From Bog-756 sp963812885 (GTDB lineage Bacteria; Actinomycetota; Acidimicrobiia; Acidimicrobiales; RAAP-2): a stretch of 64,000 nucleotides of DNA. A program made the translations under genes and the position numbers. This document shows, one piece after another, positions 56,154-64,000 of the stretch. The number at the start of each line of letters is the position of its first letter. Position 1 is the first letter of the stretch. The notes beneath the pieces are model-generated. The model was not told the DNA's origin. It did not search any database and saw only the letters and a list, made by a program, of their open reading frames with translations. The stretch is taken from assembly GCA_963812885.1 (NCBI GenBank), contig CAWEWZ010000007.1, positions 62,001 to 126,000 on the forward strand, read 5' to 3'.

Positions 56154-57646
56154 GACATGCTCCAGGGCGCGTCGTCGGAGGCGAACGGCAGCTCCACGAC
56201 GAACCGTGACCCGCCGCCGGGGGCGTCCTCGATCCACACCGAGCCCCCGTGCAGCCGCACGTGCTCGGCCACCAGGGACAGCCCGAGGCCGGTGCCGTCG
56301 CTCGAAGCCCGCTGGCCGGCCCGGCTGCCCCGGTAGAACCGCTCGAAGAGGTGGAGGCGCTCGGCCAGGGGGATCCCCGGTCCGTGGTCCTCCACCACGA
56401 CCCGGATGCGCGACGGGGGCCGGGTGTCATCGGGGTCGTGCGGATCACGGTCCACGAGGACCCGGGTCACCCCGCCGGCGTAGAGCGACGCGTTCTCGAA
56501 CAGGTTGGCCATCACCCGTTCGAACCGGCGCTTGTCCACCCGGAGCCGGAGACCTTCCACGTCCGGGGAGACCACCACCGGGATGGTGACCGGGCCCCGG
56601 CGTCCATTCTCCTCGGTGGGAACCGAGGCGGCCACCGCGTGACGCACCAGTTCTCCGGGGTCGACCTCGTCGAGGGAGAGCTCGGCCGAACCGGCATCGA
56701 ACCGTGAGATCTCCAGCAGGTCGTCCACCATCCGGGTGAATCGTTGGAGATCGCCGTCGAGCAGGTCCAGCGCGCTCCGCGCCCGGGGGCCCAGCTCGTC
56801 ACGGTGCCCTTCGAGCACGCCCACCGTCGCCGACAGGGTGGTCAGCGGCGACCGCAGCTCGTGGCTGACATCCGACGTGAAGCGGGCCTCCCGCTCGATC
56901 CGGTCCTGGAGTTTGGCGGTCATCTGGTTGAACGCCGAGGCCAGCTCCTGGAGGTCGACGTCGTCGCCCGCTTCCACCCGGGTGTCCAGCTGACCGCCGG
57001 CGATGGCCACCGCGGCCTCGGTCACCCCGGCCAGCGGGCGCAGGGCCCGCCCGCTGGCCCAGCGGCCGAGGACGGCCCCGGCCACCGTGGTCACCAGGGC
57101 GGCGGCGGCCAGGGCGAAGGCCAGGGTGCGCAGGGTACCTTCCAGCTCGTCGAGGGAGAAGACCTCGAAGTAGGCGGCGTGCACCGCGGGAAGGGGCACG
57201 CCGATCACCAGCTGGGGGGTCCCGTTGATCGAGAAGAGCTGCGAAGCCGGGGCACCCGACAGCACCAGGTTCCGCTCCTGGCTGGGGATTGCGCTCCGGC
57301 CCACCGAAATGGACGTCGCGTACCACTGCCCGTCGTTGCGGAGGACCGAACGCGAACCGGGCAACGTGTCGGCCTGCTCGAGCAGCTGGTCGACGTTGAT
57401 CCCCGGCGACCGGAGCGAGTTCTGGATCAGGGAGGCGTTGGCGAACGCCTGGCGTTGATCGGTGGTCTGGCGTTCGTTGAGGAAGCTCTGACGGGCGGTG
57501 AAGTAGGTGATGCCGGCCATGATCGTGGACAGGGCCAGGGCCCCGATGGCAAACGTCGCCGTCACCCGGGCCCGGAGGCCGAGGCCTCCCGACAGATGCC
57601 GACGGTGGTCCCGCCGGGACGCCCGCTCCGGAGCCGACCCGTTCAC
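56150..57646 (-). CDS. Sensor histidine kinase, MtrB-like
   Basis: 498 residues. Two membrane helices (FAIGALALSTIMAGITYF; LAFALAAAALVTTVAG) flank an extracytoplasmic domain of about 140 residues. HAMP (RWASGRALRPLAGVTEA), the phospho-acceptor motif FTSDVSHELRSPLTTL, N box (VMANLFENASLYAGG), G1 (VEDHGPGIP) and G2 (DGTGLGLSLV) follow. The GTG at 57646 is chosen because it follows the upstream regulator stop at 57703. By gene order this is the MtrB counterpart, controlling wall and division genes in relatives (inference). Confidence 0.92.
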   Translation of the reverse strand: MNGSAPERASRRDHRRHLSGGLGLRARVTATFAIGALALSTIMAGITYFTARQSFLNERQTTDQRQAFANASLIQNSLRSPGINVDQLLEQADTLPGSRSVLRNDGQWYATSISVGRSAIPSQERNLVLSGAPASQLFSINGTPQLVIGVPLPAVHAAYFEVFSLDELEGTLRTLAFALAAAALVTTVAGAVLGRWASGRALRPLAGVTEAAVAIAGGQLDTRVEAGDDVDLQELASAFNQMTAKLQDRIEREARFTSDVSHELRSPLTTLSATVGVLEGHRDELGPRARSALDLLDGDLQRFTRMVDDLLEISRFDAGSAELSLDEVDPGELVRHAVAASVPTEENGRRGPVTIPVVVSPDVEGLRLRVDKRRFERVMANLFENASLYAGGVTRVLVDRDPHDPDDTRPPSRIRVVVEDHGPGIPLAERLHLFERFYRGSRAGQRASSDGTGLGLSLVAEHVRLHGGSVWIEDAPGGGSRFVVELPFASDDAPWSMS

Positions 57647-57702
57647 CGTGGGTGCGCCGCCGTCCGGTTCCGGCGGGGTCGGGGACTGGGCCGGGCCACG
57701 GG

Positions 57703-58381
57703 TCAGACCGCCAGCTTGTAGCCCATGCCCCGGACGGTGAGGATGTAGCGCGGATTGGCCGGGTCGGGCTCCACCTTGGTGCGCAGCCGGCGGACATGGA
57801 CATCGACCAGACGCCCGTCCCCGAAGTAGTCGTAGCCCCACACCTGCTCGAGGAGGTGCTCGCGGCTGAGGACCTTGCCGGGGTGATCGGCCAGCTCGCA
57901 CAACAGCCGGAATTCGGTCCGGGTGCAGTGGACCTCTTCGCCTTTCCGGCGCACCACGCCGGCGTCGGGTTCGATCTCGACGTCCCCGAAGCTGACCGCC
58001 GAACCCCCGGCGTCCACCGGCCGCGACCGCCGGAGGAGGGCCCTGATCCGCGCCGCCAACTCCTTGGCCACGAAGGGCTTGGTCACGTAGTCGTCGGCGC
58101 CGGCCTCCAGGCCGGCCACCACGTCATGAGTGTCGGACCGGGCGGTGACCATGATGACCGGCACCGTACTGTGACGACGGAGCTCGCGGCAGGTCTCGAA
58201 GCCGTCGACGCCGGGCAGCATCAGGTCGATGAGCACCAGCTCGAAGGGCTCCTCCTCGAAGCAGGGCCAGGGCCTCCTCGCCGCTGCCCACGTCCTCGAC
58301 GGTGTACCCCTCGTCCTCGAGGGCGAGGCGCATGGAGGACCGGATCCGCTCGTCGTCCTCGACCACCAGGATGCGGCTCAT
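57703..58381 (-). CDS. OmpR/PhoB-type response regulator, MtrA-like (one frame break near 58260)
   Basis: About 225 residues after repair. Receiver: ILVVEDDERIRSSMRLAL, phospho-acceptor Asp in LVLIDLMLPGVDGF, Thr in VIMVTARSD and Lys in DDYVTKPF. Winged helix: RTEFRLLCELADHPGKVL and VDVHVRRLRTKVE. One extra T near 58260 splits ALALLEEEPFELVLID, upstream of the phospho-acceptor, so an automatic call would lose the first roughly 40 residues. First gene of the three-gene set with the kinase and GerMN lipoprotein. Confidence 0.93.
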
Positions 58382-58404
58382 GGTCCGATCATGGCACGGC
58401 CCAA

Positions 58405-58423
58405 CCCGCCGCTACGGGGCGGG
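58405..58423 (-). terminator. Possible hairpin after the peptide-binding protein gene
   Basis: 6-bp stem CCCGCC/GGCGGG with a 7-nt loop, 13 nt past the stop at 58436 on the minus strand. No U-tract; it also overlaps the promoter region of the response regulator. Confidence 0.25.
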
Positions 58424-58435
58424 AGGCCGCATGGA

Positions 58436-60113
58436 TCAGGAGCTCAGCCAGATCTGGGTGGGCCAGATGGCGCCGGTGATCATGCCGAAGGCCGGCTTGC
58501 CCGCCGGGGTGGTCGGGTTGTTCCAGTTCTGTACCTTGGGCTGGGCCCCGATGGACCAGACGGTGCGGTCGGTCCAGATATAGGGGATGTCCGAACCCAT
58601 CAACCGGCCCACCTCCTGGTAGGCCGACACCCGGTCGGACTGGCCCGGGGATTGGCGTCCCTTGAGCAGGGCCGCTTCCATGTTGGGGTCGGTGTTGCGG
58701 GCCATGTTGATGGCGAAGCCGGTCTGGACAGCGTTGGTGGGGCTCCAGAAGATGTAGTTGAGGTCGGGATTGACCGCCCCGAACTGCCGCCACATCTGGG
58801 CCTCGAAGGTTCCGAGCAGCGCCGTGCTGATGATGTCGGCCTGCTGGACCGGGCTGAGGGTCACCTGCATGCCCGCCGCCTGCAGTTGTTGCTGGACGAA
58901 CTCGGCGTCCCGGGTGGCACTGGGGTCAGGGGTGTGGTTGATGATCACGGTCACCGGCTGGCCGGTCTCCTGATGGACCTCGCTGACCAGCTGTTTGGCC
59001 TTGGCCGGATTGGGCTCGGGGTAGCCGGTGGGGGCGAAATACGGCGAGCCGCTCACGAAGGGTCCGTTGGACGGCGGGGCTGATGCCCTGGTCGATGACC
59101 TTGGCGTACTCGGCCGAGCTCACCGCCATGGCCGCCGCCTGGCGGACCTTGAGATTGTTGAAGGGGGGCTTGGACAGGTTGAGCAGGACACAGTTCATAT
59201 CCGGCTCCCCGGCCACGTGCTGGGAGTCGTCGGTGTAGCCGAGCGAGCTGTTGGCCCGGAGTTGGCTGGTCACCTGGATGGTCGAGGTGTGGATGATGTC
59301 CACCCCGCCCGAGGCGAGCGTGTTGAAGAGCTGCTCGCTGTCGGGAATCGGCTTGTAGGTGACGCTGCCGAGGTGGGGCAGACCGGGCCGCCAGTAGTGC
59401 GGGTTGGCGGTGGCGGTGAAGTGGTCGTTCGGTTCCCAGGACTGGAAGACGAAGGGGCCGGTCCCGATCGGGTTGGTCTGGCTGCCCGACTTGAGCCAGG
59501 TGGGCTCGGCGATGAAGGCGATCTGGCCGCCGATGCCGCCGGCCAGGTAGTAGTCGAACGGCACCCACGGCGACTTCATGGTCACGGTGACCACCAGCGA
59601 GCTGGGCACCGAGACGTTGGCGATGGTGGTGAAGGCCGGGCCGGTCAGGGCCGAAGCCTGCTGCAGGGCGAAGTTCTCGGCCACGGCGGCGCCGTCGCAC
59701 GGGGCGCCGTTGTGGAAGACCAGGTTGGGTCGCATGGTGATGGTCCACACCGTGTAGTCGGTGTTGGGGGTGATCGACTGGGCCAGGTAGGGCTGGACGT
59801 TGCCGTTGATGTCGATGATGGCCAGCGGGTCGAAGACGGTGCGGGCGTACAGGATGCCGGTGGTGTCGAAGGTGCCCAGGGTGGTGCTGAACCCCTTCTC
59901 CTCCGCCTCGGTGCCGAAGATGAGCTGGCCGCCCTTCTTGGGGGTGGCCGTGGTGATGCCGTCGGGATGGCCGCCGGTGCCGGTCGTCGAACTCGAACCT
60001 GATCCCGAACTGCAGGCGTCGAGGATGCCGCCGGCGGCGCCGATGGCGGCGATGCCGACTCCGGTGGCCGCCCCCCGGGCCAAGAACGAGCGTCGGTCGA
60101 TTCGATCTGACAT
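58436..60113 (-). CDS. ABC transporter peptide-binding lipoprotein, family 5 (one frame break near 59070)
   Basis: About 558 residues after repair, the usual size of a DppA/OppA-type solute-binding protein. The start combines a Tat-like motif (DRRSFLARGAATG) with a lipobox (GGILDACSSG) and a Gly/Ser linker. Family segments are MRPNLVFHNGAPCDGAAVAENF, NPIGTGPFVFQSWEPNDHF and PYFAPTGYPEPNPAKAKQL. One extra base near 59070 splits it. No permease or ATPase genes are adjacent, so it is an orphan subunit here. AAGGGGG precedes the ATG. Confidence 0.9.
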
Positions 60114-60226
60114 ATTCCCCCTTTGGGCAGGGACCGGATCGAATCGGGTTCGCCGGCCTCACGCAATGGCACTGCTCGTCGGTCGTGACCCGCCGTGTGG
60201 ACGAGGAACGGTGACGTGACAGCCAG

Positions 60227-60232
60227 ACGATA
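60227..60232 (-). promoter_or_regulatory. -10-like box upstream of the peptide-binding protein gene
   Basis: TATCGT on the minus strand would give a leader of about 105 nt ending in the AAGGGGG ribosome site. Nothing else is seen in the 245-nt divergent region except the xerC box. Confidence 0.3.
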
Positions 60233-60345
60233 GCCCTCCCGACCTTGCTGCGCCCGGAATGGTGGCTCCGCACCTGCGGGGATGACACCGGGTCAGGCCA
60301 CCACCGCCGGTGCCGCAGGTGCCCGATCCGTCTGGCCTGGACAGG

Positions 60346-60351
60346 TACTGT
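60346..60351 (+). promoter_or_regulatory. -10-like box of the tyrosine recombinase gene
   Basis: TACTGT ends 7 nt before the GTG at 60359. Confidence 0.45.
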
Positions 60352-60358
60352 TTTGCAC

Positions 60359-61241
60359 GTGCCCTGGGAGATCGAAGCGTTCCGGCGGTCGGTGGGCGGT
60401 CTGTCGCCGGCCTCGGTGCGGGCGTACTCGTCGGACACCGAGCGGTTCGCCGAGTGGGCCGGCCGGGGCGGGGCCGAGGGCCCCGGTGACGTCGACCGGA
60501 TCCTGCTGCGCCGGTATCTCGCCTTCCTGGCCACCCGCCGGTACTCGAGGGCCACGATCGCCCGGACGGCGGCCTCCCTCAGGTCGTACTTCCAGTGGTG
60601 CGCGCAGCGGGGCCTGGTCGACGCCGACCCGTCGACCCGCCTGTCGGCGCCGGCACCCGACTCCCGCCTCCCCCGGGTCCTCGGCCACGCCGAGCTGGAC
60701 GAGTTGCTGGAGCCGACGGCCCACGCCGTGGCCGGGGCCAGCGCCCGAGGTCGATCGCCGGGACGACGCCGTGCTGGAGCTGCTCTACGGCAGCGGGTTG
60801 CGGGTGGCCGAGCTGTGCGGCCTCGACGTCGGCCACGTGGACCTCGACCGGCGGGTGGTCATGGTGACCGGGAAGGGATCAAAGCAGCGCCAGGTGCTTC
60901 TCCACGACCGGTGCGCCGAGGCGATTCGCGTCTGGCTGGGCGCACCGAGGTCGGCCCTGGCCCGCGAGGGCAGCCCTCCCGGAGCCCTCTTCTACAACAG
61001 CCGGGGCAACCGGCTCGGCCCGAGGGACGTCAGGCGGCTGCTCGACCGCCGGTCACCGGTCCCGACCCACCCCCACGCCCTCCGCCACAGCTTCGCCACC
61101 CACCTCCTCGACGGGGGCGCCGACCTGCGTGTGGTGCAGGAACTGCTGGGTCACGCCAGCTTGCAGACCACGCAGGTCTACACTCATGTAAGCAAGGAGC
61201 GGTTGCTGACTGTCTATTCGGGAACACATCCACGGGCCTAA
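60359..61241 (+). CDS. Tyrosine recombinase XerC-type (one frame break near 60742)
   Basis: About 293 residues after repair. An N-terminal SAM-like core-binding domain (LSPASVRAYSSDTERFAEW) precedes the catalytic domain with Arg in YGSGLRVAELCGL, Lys in VTGKGSKQRQV, HALRHSFATHLL (HxxR), His in ELLGHASLQTTQ and the nucleophile Tyr in VYTHVSKERL. One extra G near 60742 splits AVAGASPEVDRRDD. Context (whiG-like sigma, rpsB, tsf) is the housekeeping locus where XerC resolves chromosome dimers at dif; no phage genes are near. Confidence 0.9.
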
Positions 61242-61270
61242 GGGGAGAATTGCCGACGCAACGAGACACG

Positions 61271-62128
61271 GTGGGACACGGCATCGACGCACTGTGGGCC
61301 GAGTACAAGGAGACCGGGGAGCGCAAGCTGCGCGACCAGCTCATTGTCCACTACGCCCCGGTGGTCAAGTACGTGGCCGGCCGGGTGTCCGTCGGTCTTC
61401 CCCGCCACGTCGACGAGGCCGACCTGGCCAGCTACGGGATCATCGGGCTGATCGACGCCATCGAGCGCTTCGAGCCCCTGCGGAACATCAAATTCGAGAC
61501 CTACGCCATCCCGCGGATCAAGGGCGCCATCATCGACGAGCTCCGCTCCATCGACTGGGTCCCGCGCTCGGTGCGGGCCAAGGCCCGGGCCGTGGAGCAG
61601 TCGTACGCCAAGCTCGAGGCCACCCTGCACCGGACGCCCACCGACGCCGAGGTGGCGGCCGACCTCGAGATGACCGATGCCGAGTTCCAGACGGCGTTGC
61701 GGAAGATCTCCTTCGTGGGCGTGGTGGCGTTGGACGAGGTGTTCCGAGGCGGCGACCGGTCCGATCGCTCGACGCTGGGGGAGACCCTGCCCGACAGCAA
61801 TGCCGGCCCCATGGACACCTTCGAGGTGAAGGAGACCAAAGAGGCGCTGATCCAGGCGGTCAGCCAGATGGCCGAACGGGAGAAGACGGTCCTCACCCTC
61901 TACTACTACGAAGGTCTGACCCTGGCTGAGATCGGGGACATCCTCGGTGTCACCGAATCCCGGGTGTGCCAGATCCACACCAAGGCGGTGCTGCAGCTCC
62001 GGGCCAAGCTGGCCGATCGGCCCGAGGGCACGGGCCGGCGGCCTTCCGAGCCCAGCCCGAAGGCGGCCTCGGGGACGTCAGCCTCGGCCTCGGGTTCGAA
62101 GCGGGTCGCCACCAGGGCCGCCGGCTGA
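61271..62128 (+). CDS. Sigma-70 family factor, WhiG/FliA type
   Basis: 285 residues. Region 2: ADLASYGIIGLIDAIERFEP and KFETYAIPRIKGAIIDELR. Region 3: VPRSVRAKARAVEQSYAKLE. Region 4: EGLTLAEIGDILGVTESRVC. This is the sigma-28 branch, which controls motility in flagellates and sporulation (WhiG) in Streptomyces; relatives sit before rpsB in many actinobacteria. A Ser/Ala/Pro tail follows region 4. The start is uncertain: GTG 61271, or TTG 61250 with AGGGGAG very close upstream. It starts 29 nt or less after the recombinase stop. Confidence 0.92.
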   Translation: MGHGIDALWAEYKETGERKLRDQLIVHYAPVVKYVAGRVSVGLPRHVDEADLASYGIIGLIDAIERFEPLRNIKFETYAIPRIKGAIIDELRSIDWVPRSVRAKARAVEQSYAKLEATLHRTPTDAEVAADLEMTDAEFQTALRKISFVGVVALDEVFRGGDRSDRSTLGETLPDSNAGPMDTFEVKETKEALIQAVSQMAEREKTVLTLYYYEGLTLAEIGDILGVTESRVCQIHTKAVLQLRAKLADRPEGTGRRPSEPSPKAASGTSASASGSKRVATRAAG

Positions 62129-62181
62129 CCCGTCGGGCCCGGGACCGGGCCCTCCGAGTGGAGCCTCGGTTCCGCTCGCAC

Positions 62182-62187
62182 TAGCAT
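62182..62187 (+). promoter_or_regulatory. -10-like box of rpsB-tsf
   Basis: TAGCAT would give a leader of about 120 nt before the rpsB ATG. The leader contains CCGTC-AACC-GACGG (62198-62211), and AAGGAG lies at 62301-62306, 7 nt before the start. Confidence 0.4.
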
Positions 62188-62313
62188 GGGAGGGCTCCGT
62201 CAACCGACGGGGCGCACAAGCGGGATCTCTTTCGCACCCGGCCGCGTCCACGGTCGCCCCCTTACCAGGGGTGCAGCGGTCGGTGAACGACAACCGTACC
62301 AAGGAGCACTGTC

Positions 62314-63369
62314 ATGGCCGTCGTAACGATGAAGCAACTGTTGGGCGCGGGCGTCCACTTCGGGCACCAGACCCGCCGTTGGAATCCCAAGATGCGCCGG
62401 TTCATCCTCGGGGAACGCAACGGTATCTACCTGATCGACCTCCGTCAGACGATGAAGGGGATCGAGGAGTCCTACGGATACATCCGTGATCTCGTCGCCG
62501 GTGGCGGCACCATCTTGTTCGTGGGCACCAAGAAGCAGACCCAGGGCCCGGTGGCCATCTATGCCGAAGCCTGTGGGATGCCCTACGTGAACGAGCGCTG
62601 GCTGGGCGGCATGCTGACCAACTTCCAGACGGTCTCGACCCGGGTCAAGCGGATGAAGGAATTCGAGGCCATGCAGAAGGCCGGTGACTTCGACGCCATG
62701 CCGAAGAAGGAAGCCCTGCGCCACACCCGGGAGCTGGAGAAGCTCCAGCGCAACCTCGGCGGTATCCGGGGTCTCGAGCGGCTCCCCGACGCCATCTTCG
62801 TGATCGACACCAAAAAGGAGCACATCGCGGTGACCGAGGCCAACAAGCTGGGGTTGCCGGTGGTGGCCGTGGTCGACACCAACTGCGACCCCGACGTGAT
62901 CACCCATGTCATCCCCGGCAACGACGACGCCATCCGCTCGGGTGCCCTCCTGTGCCGGGTGATGGCCGATGCCGTGGTGGAAGGCCGGTTCGTCGCCCAG
63001 CAGCGGCCGGCACCTCCGGCTGCCCCCGCCCCGGCCAGCTCGGCCCCCATCCCGCCCCCACCGGCCCCGGCCGTCGAAGATGCCACCGCCGCTTCCTCTG
63101 CCGCTCCTGTGGCCGGAGCCGACGAATCGGCGACCCCGGCCGGGGCGAACGAGGCGGCTCCCGCCGCCGAGCCCGCGGCAGCCCCGGCGACCGAGGCGGC
63201 TCCCGCCGCCACCGCGGCAGGCCCGGCGGCGACCGAGGCGGCACCGACCCCACCACCTCCTGCACCCGACCCCGCTCCCGTCGTCGAGGCGCCGGCGACG
63301 CCGCCCCCCGCCACCGAGGCACCGGCTCCCGTGGCCGAGGCGCCGGCCCCGACCACCGAGGAGGCCTGA
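62314..63369 (+). CDS. rpsB: 30S ribosomal protein S2 with long Ala/Pro-rich tail
   Basis: The S2 body, residues 1 to about 228, is canonical: VVTMKQLLGAGVHFGHQTRR, FVGTKKQTQGPVA, NERWLGGMLTNFQTV, DAIFVIDTKKEHIAV and PGNDDAIRS. It is followed by about 120 residues of Ala/Pro/Glu repeats (EAAPAAEPAAAPATEAAP and similar), taking the protein to 351 residues against about 235-300 in most bacteria. S2 bridges the 30S head and body near S1. The tail keeps the reading frame and third-position bias, so it is real. SD AAGGAG. tsf follows 4 nt later. Confidence 0.97.
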   Translation: MAVVTMKQLLGAGVHFGHQTRRWNPKMRRFILGERNGIYLIDLRQTMKGIEESYGYIRDLVAGGGTILFVGTKKQTQGPVAIYAEACGMPYVNERWLGGMLTNFQTVSTRVKRMKEFEAMQKAGDFDAMPKKEALRHTRELEKLQRNLGGIRGLERLPDAIFVIDTKKEHIAVTEANKLGLPVVAVVDTNCDPDVITHVIPGNDDAIRSGALLCRVMADAVVEGRFVAQQRPAPPAAPAPASSAPIPPPPAPAVEDATAASSAAPVAGADESATPAGANEAAPAAEPAAAPATEAAPAATAAGPAATEAAPTPPPPAPDPAPVVEAPATPPPATEAPAPVAEAPAPTTEEA

Positions 63370-63373
63370 CCCG

Positions 63374-64000
63374 ATGCCTGCGTATTCCGCCAAGGACGTC
63401 CAGAACCTGCGCCAGATGACCGGCGTGGGCATGCTCGATGCCAAGAACGCTCTCGACGAGACGGCCGGAGACATGGAGAAGGCCGCCCGCCTGCTGCGGG
63501 AGAAGGGGTTGGCCAGCCAGGCCAAGCGGGCCGACCGTGACGCCTCGGAAGGGGCCGTGGCCATCGGGCGCTCGGGCAACGCCGCCTCCATCGTGCAGCT
63601 GCGGTCGGAGACCGACTTCGTGGCCAAGTCGGAAGAGTTCGTGGCCCTGGTGACCGCGCTCGCCGACCTGGTGGCCGAACAGGGGGAGGATGCCATCGCC
63701 CAGCGCAGCGAGGACATCGACAACCTCAAGATCACCCTCAAGGAGAACATCTCGGTCGGACAGGTGGTCCGCATCGAGGCGCCGGCCGGCGGCGTGGTCG
63801 ACTCCTACCTGCACCTGCAGGCCGGGCGCGGCGTCAACGCCGTGGTCGTGGCCCTCGATGGCGGCACCGCGGAACTGGCCCACGACATCGCCGCCCACAT
63901 CGCCTTCGCCCGGCCCGACTTCATCTCCCGCGACGACGTCCCCCAGGACGAGGTGGCAGCCGAGCGGGAGACCTTCGAGAAGATCGCCCGCAACGAGGGA
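63374..64000 (+). CDS. tsf: Elongation factor Ts (3' end outside window)
   Basis: The GDP/GTP exchange factor for EF-Tu. It begins MPAYSAKDVQNLRQMTGVGM and contains the core ARLLREKGLASQAKRADRDA and VQLRSETDFVAKSEEF (the TDFV motif). 209 codons are present, and the last third of the dimerisation domain is beyond the window. Operon with rpsB. Confidence 0.96.
   Translation, partial: MPAYSAKDVQNLRQMTGVGMLDAKNALDETAGDMEKAARLLREKGLASQAKRADRDASEGAVAIGRSGNAASIVQLRSETDFVAKSEEFVALVTALADLVAEQGEDAIAQRSEDIDNLKITLKENISVGQVVRIEAPAGGVVDSYLHLQAGRGVNAVVVALDGGTAELAHDIAAHIAFARPDFISRDDVPQDEVAAERETFEKIARNEG

Noticed and set aside
55132..56448. 438-codon minus-strand frame across rsfS and the lipoprotein
   Set aside because: Arg/Gly/Pro-rich shadow of rsfS, the GerMN lipoprotein and the kinase 3' end.
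362..61241. Programmed +1 frameshifting as explanation of the breaks
   Set aside because: No common slippery codon, stop codon or downstream structure at the breaks. Several genes would need two or three events, and intact orthologous families do not use it.
60359..61241. Integrase of a prophage or integrative element
   Set aside because: Context is the conserved xerC-whiG-rpsB-tsf locus. No phage genes, att repeats or tRNA target nearby.

Overview
The window is very GC-rich, densely coded chromosomal DNA of an actinobacterium. Acidimicrobiia is my best guess, and that rank is inference. Supporting signs are near-uniform G/C third codon positions, a WhiG-type sigma factor, an MtrA-MtrB-LpqB-like set, a class II DAHP synthase, an F420/flavin LLM enzyme, a mycothiol-type maleylpyruvate isomerase-like protein, many GTG starts, and a -10-like TANNNT box only 5-11 nt before many start codons, as expected for leaderless mRNAs. 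I see no prophage, insertion sequence or CRISPR array.

Layout. 0-8 kb: arfB end, alpha/beta hydrolases, a nitrilase, an Rpf-type transglycosylase, surE, galM, small ORFs and a sulfotransferase. 8.2-8.5 kb: tRNA-Lys, tRNA-His and tRNA-Arg. 8.6-14.1 kb: a secreted beta-propeller protein, an orphan ParA with a small zinc-ribbon partner, a DedA protein and a metallo-beta-lactamase-fold hydrolase. 14.4-24.3 kb: a second-messenger block (PAS-GGDEF-EAL, tRNA-Pro, class III cyclase-ATPase-TPR, Ppx/GppA, small zinc protein, V4R/GAF-GGDEF-EAL). 24.5-31.4 kb: glutathione peroxidase, DinB-like protein, tig-clpP-clpX, folC, ndk. 31.6-39.3 kb: mreB-mreC-mreD-mrdA, then a B12-binding radical SAM protein and its DUF2344 partner. 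39.4-49.8 kb: rng, rplU, rpmA, a phosphatase, obgE, proB, proA, a MoxR/VWA pair and a histidine phosphatase. 49.8-54 kb: a secreted GH25-like protein built on the same 42-residue repeat as the 8.6 kb protein, DAHP synthase and an LLM oxidoreductase. 54-60 kb: nadD, a membrane protein, rsfS, the MtrAB-LpqB-like set and a peptide-binding lipoprotein. 60.3-64 kb: xerC-type recombinase, whiG-like sigma, rpsB, tsf (truncated).

The core blocks follow the usual actinobacterial order: protein quality control, cell elongation, ribosome assembly with proline synthesis, and translation at the right end. Accessory genes sit between them.

A dominant anomaly is that about 27 single-base frame breaks interrupt 18 genes, including genes expected to be essential (obgE, mreC, mrdA, proA). 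All but one are repaired by removing one base. I treat these as probable sequence errors with an insertion bias and annotate each gene as one CDS with the break position stated. Coordinates of such genes span both frames.
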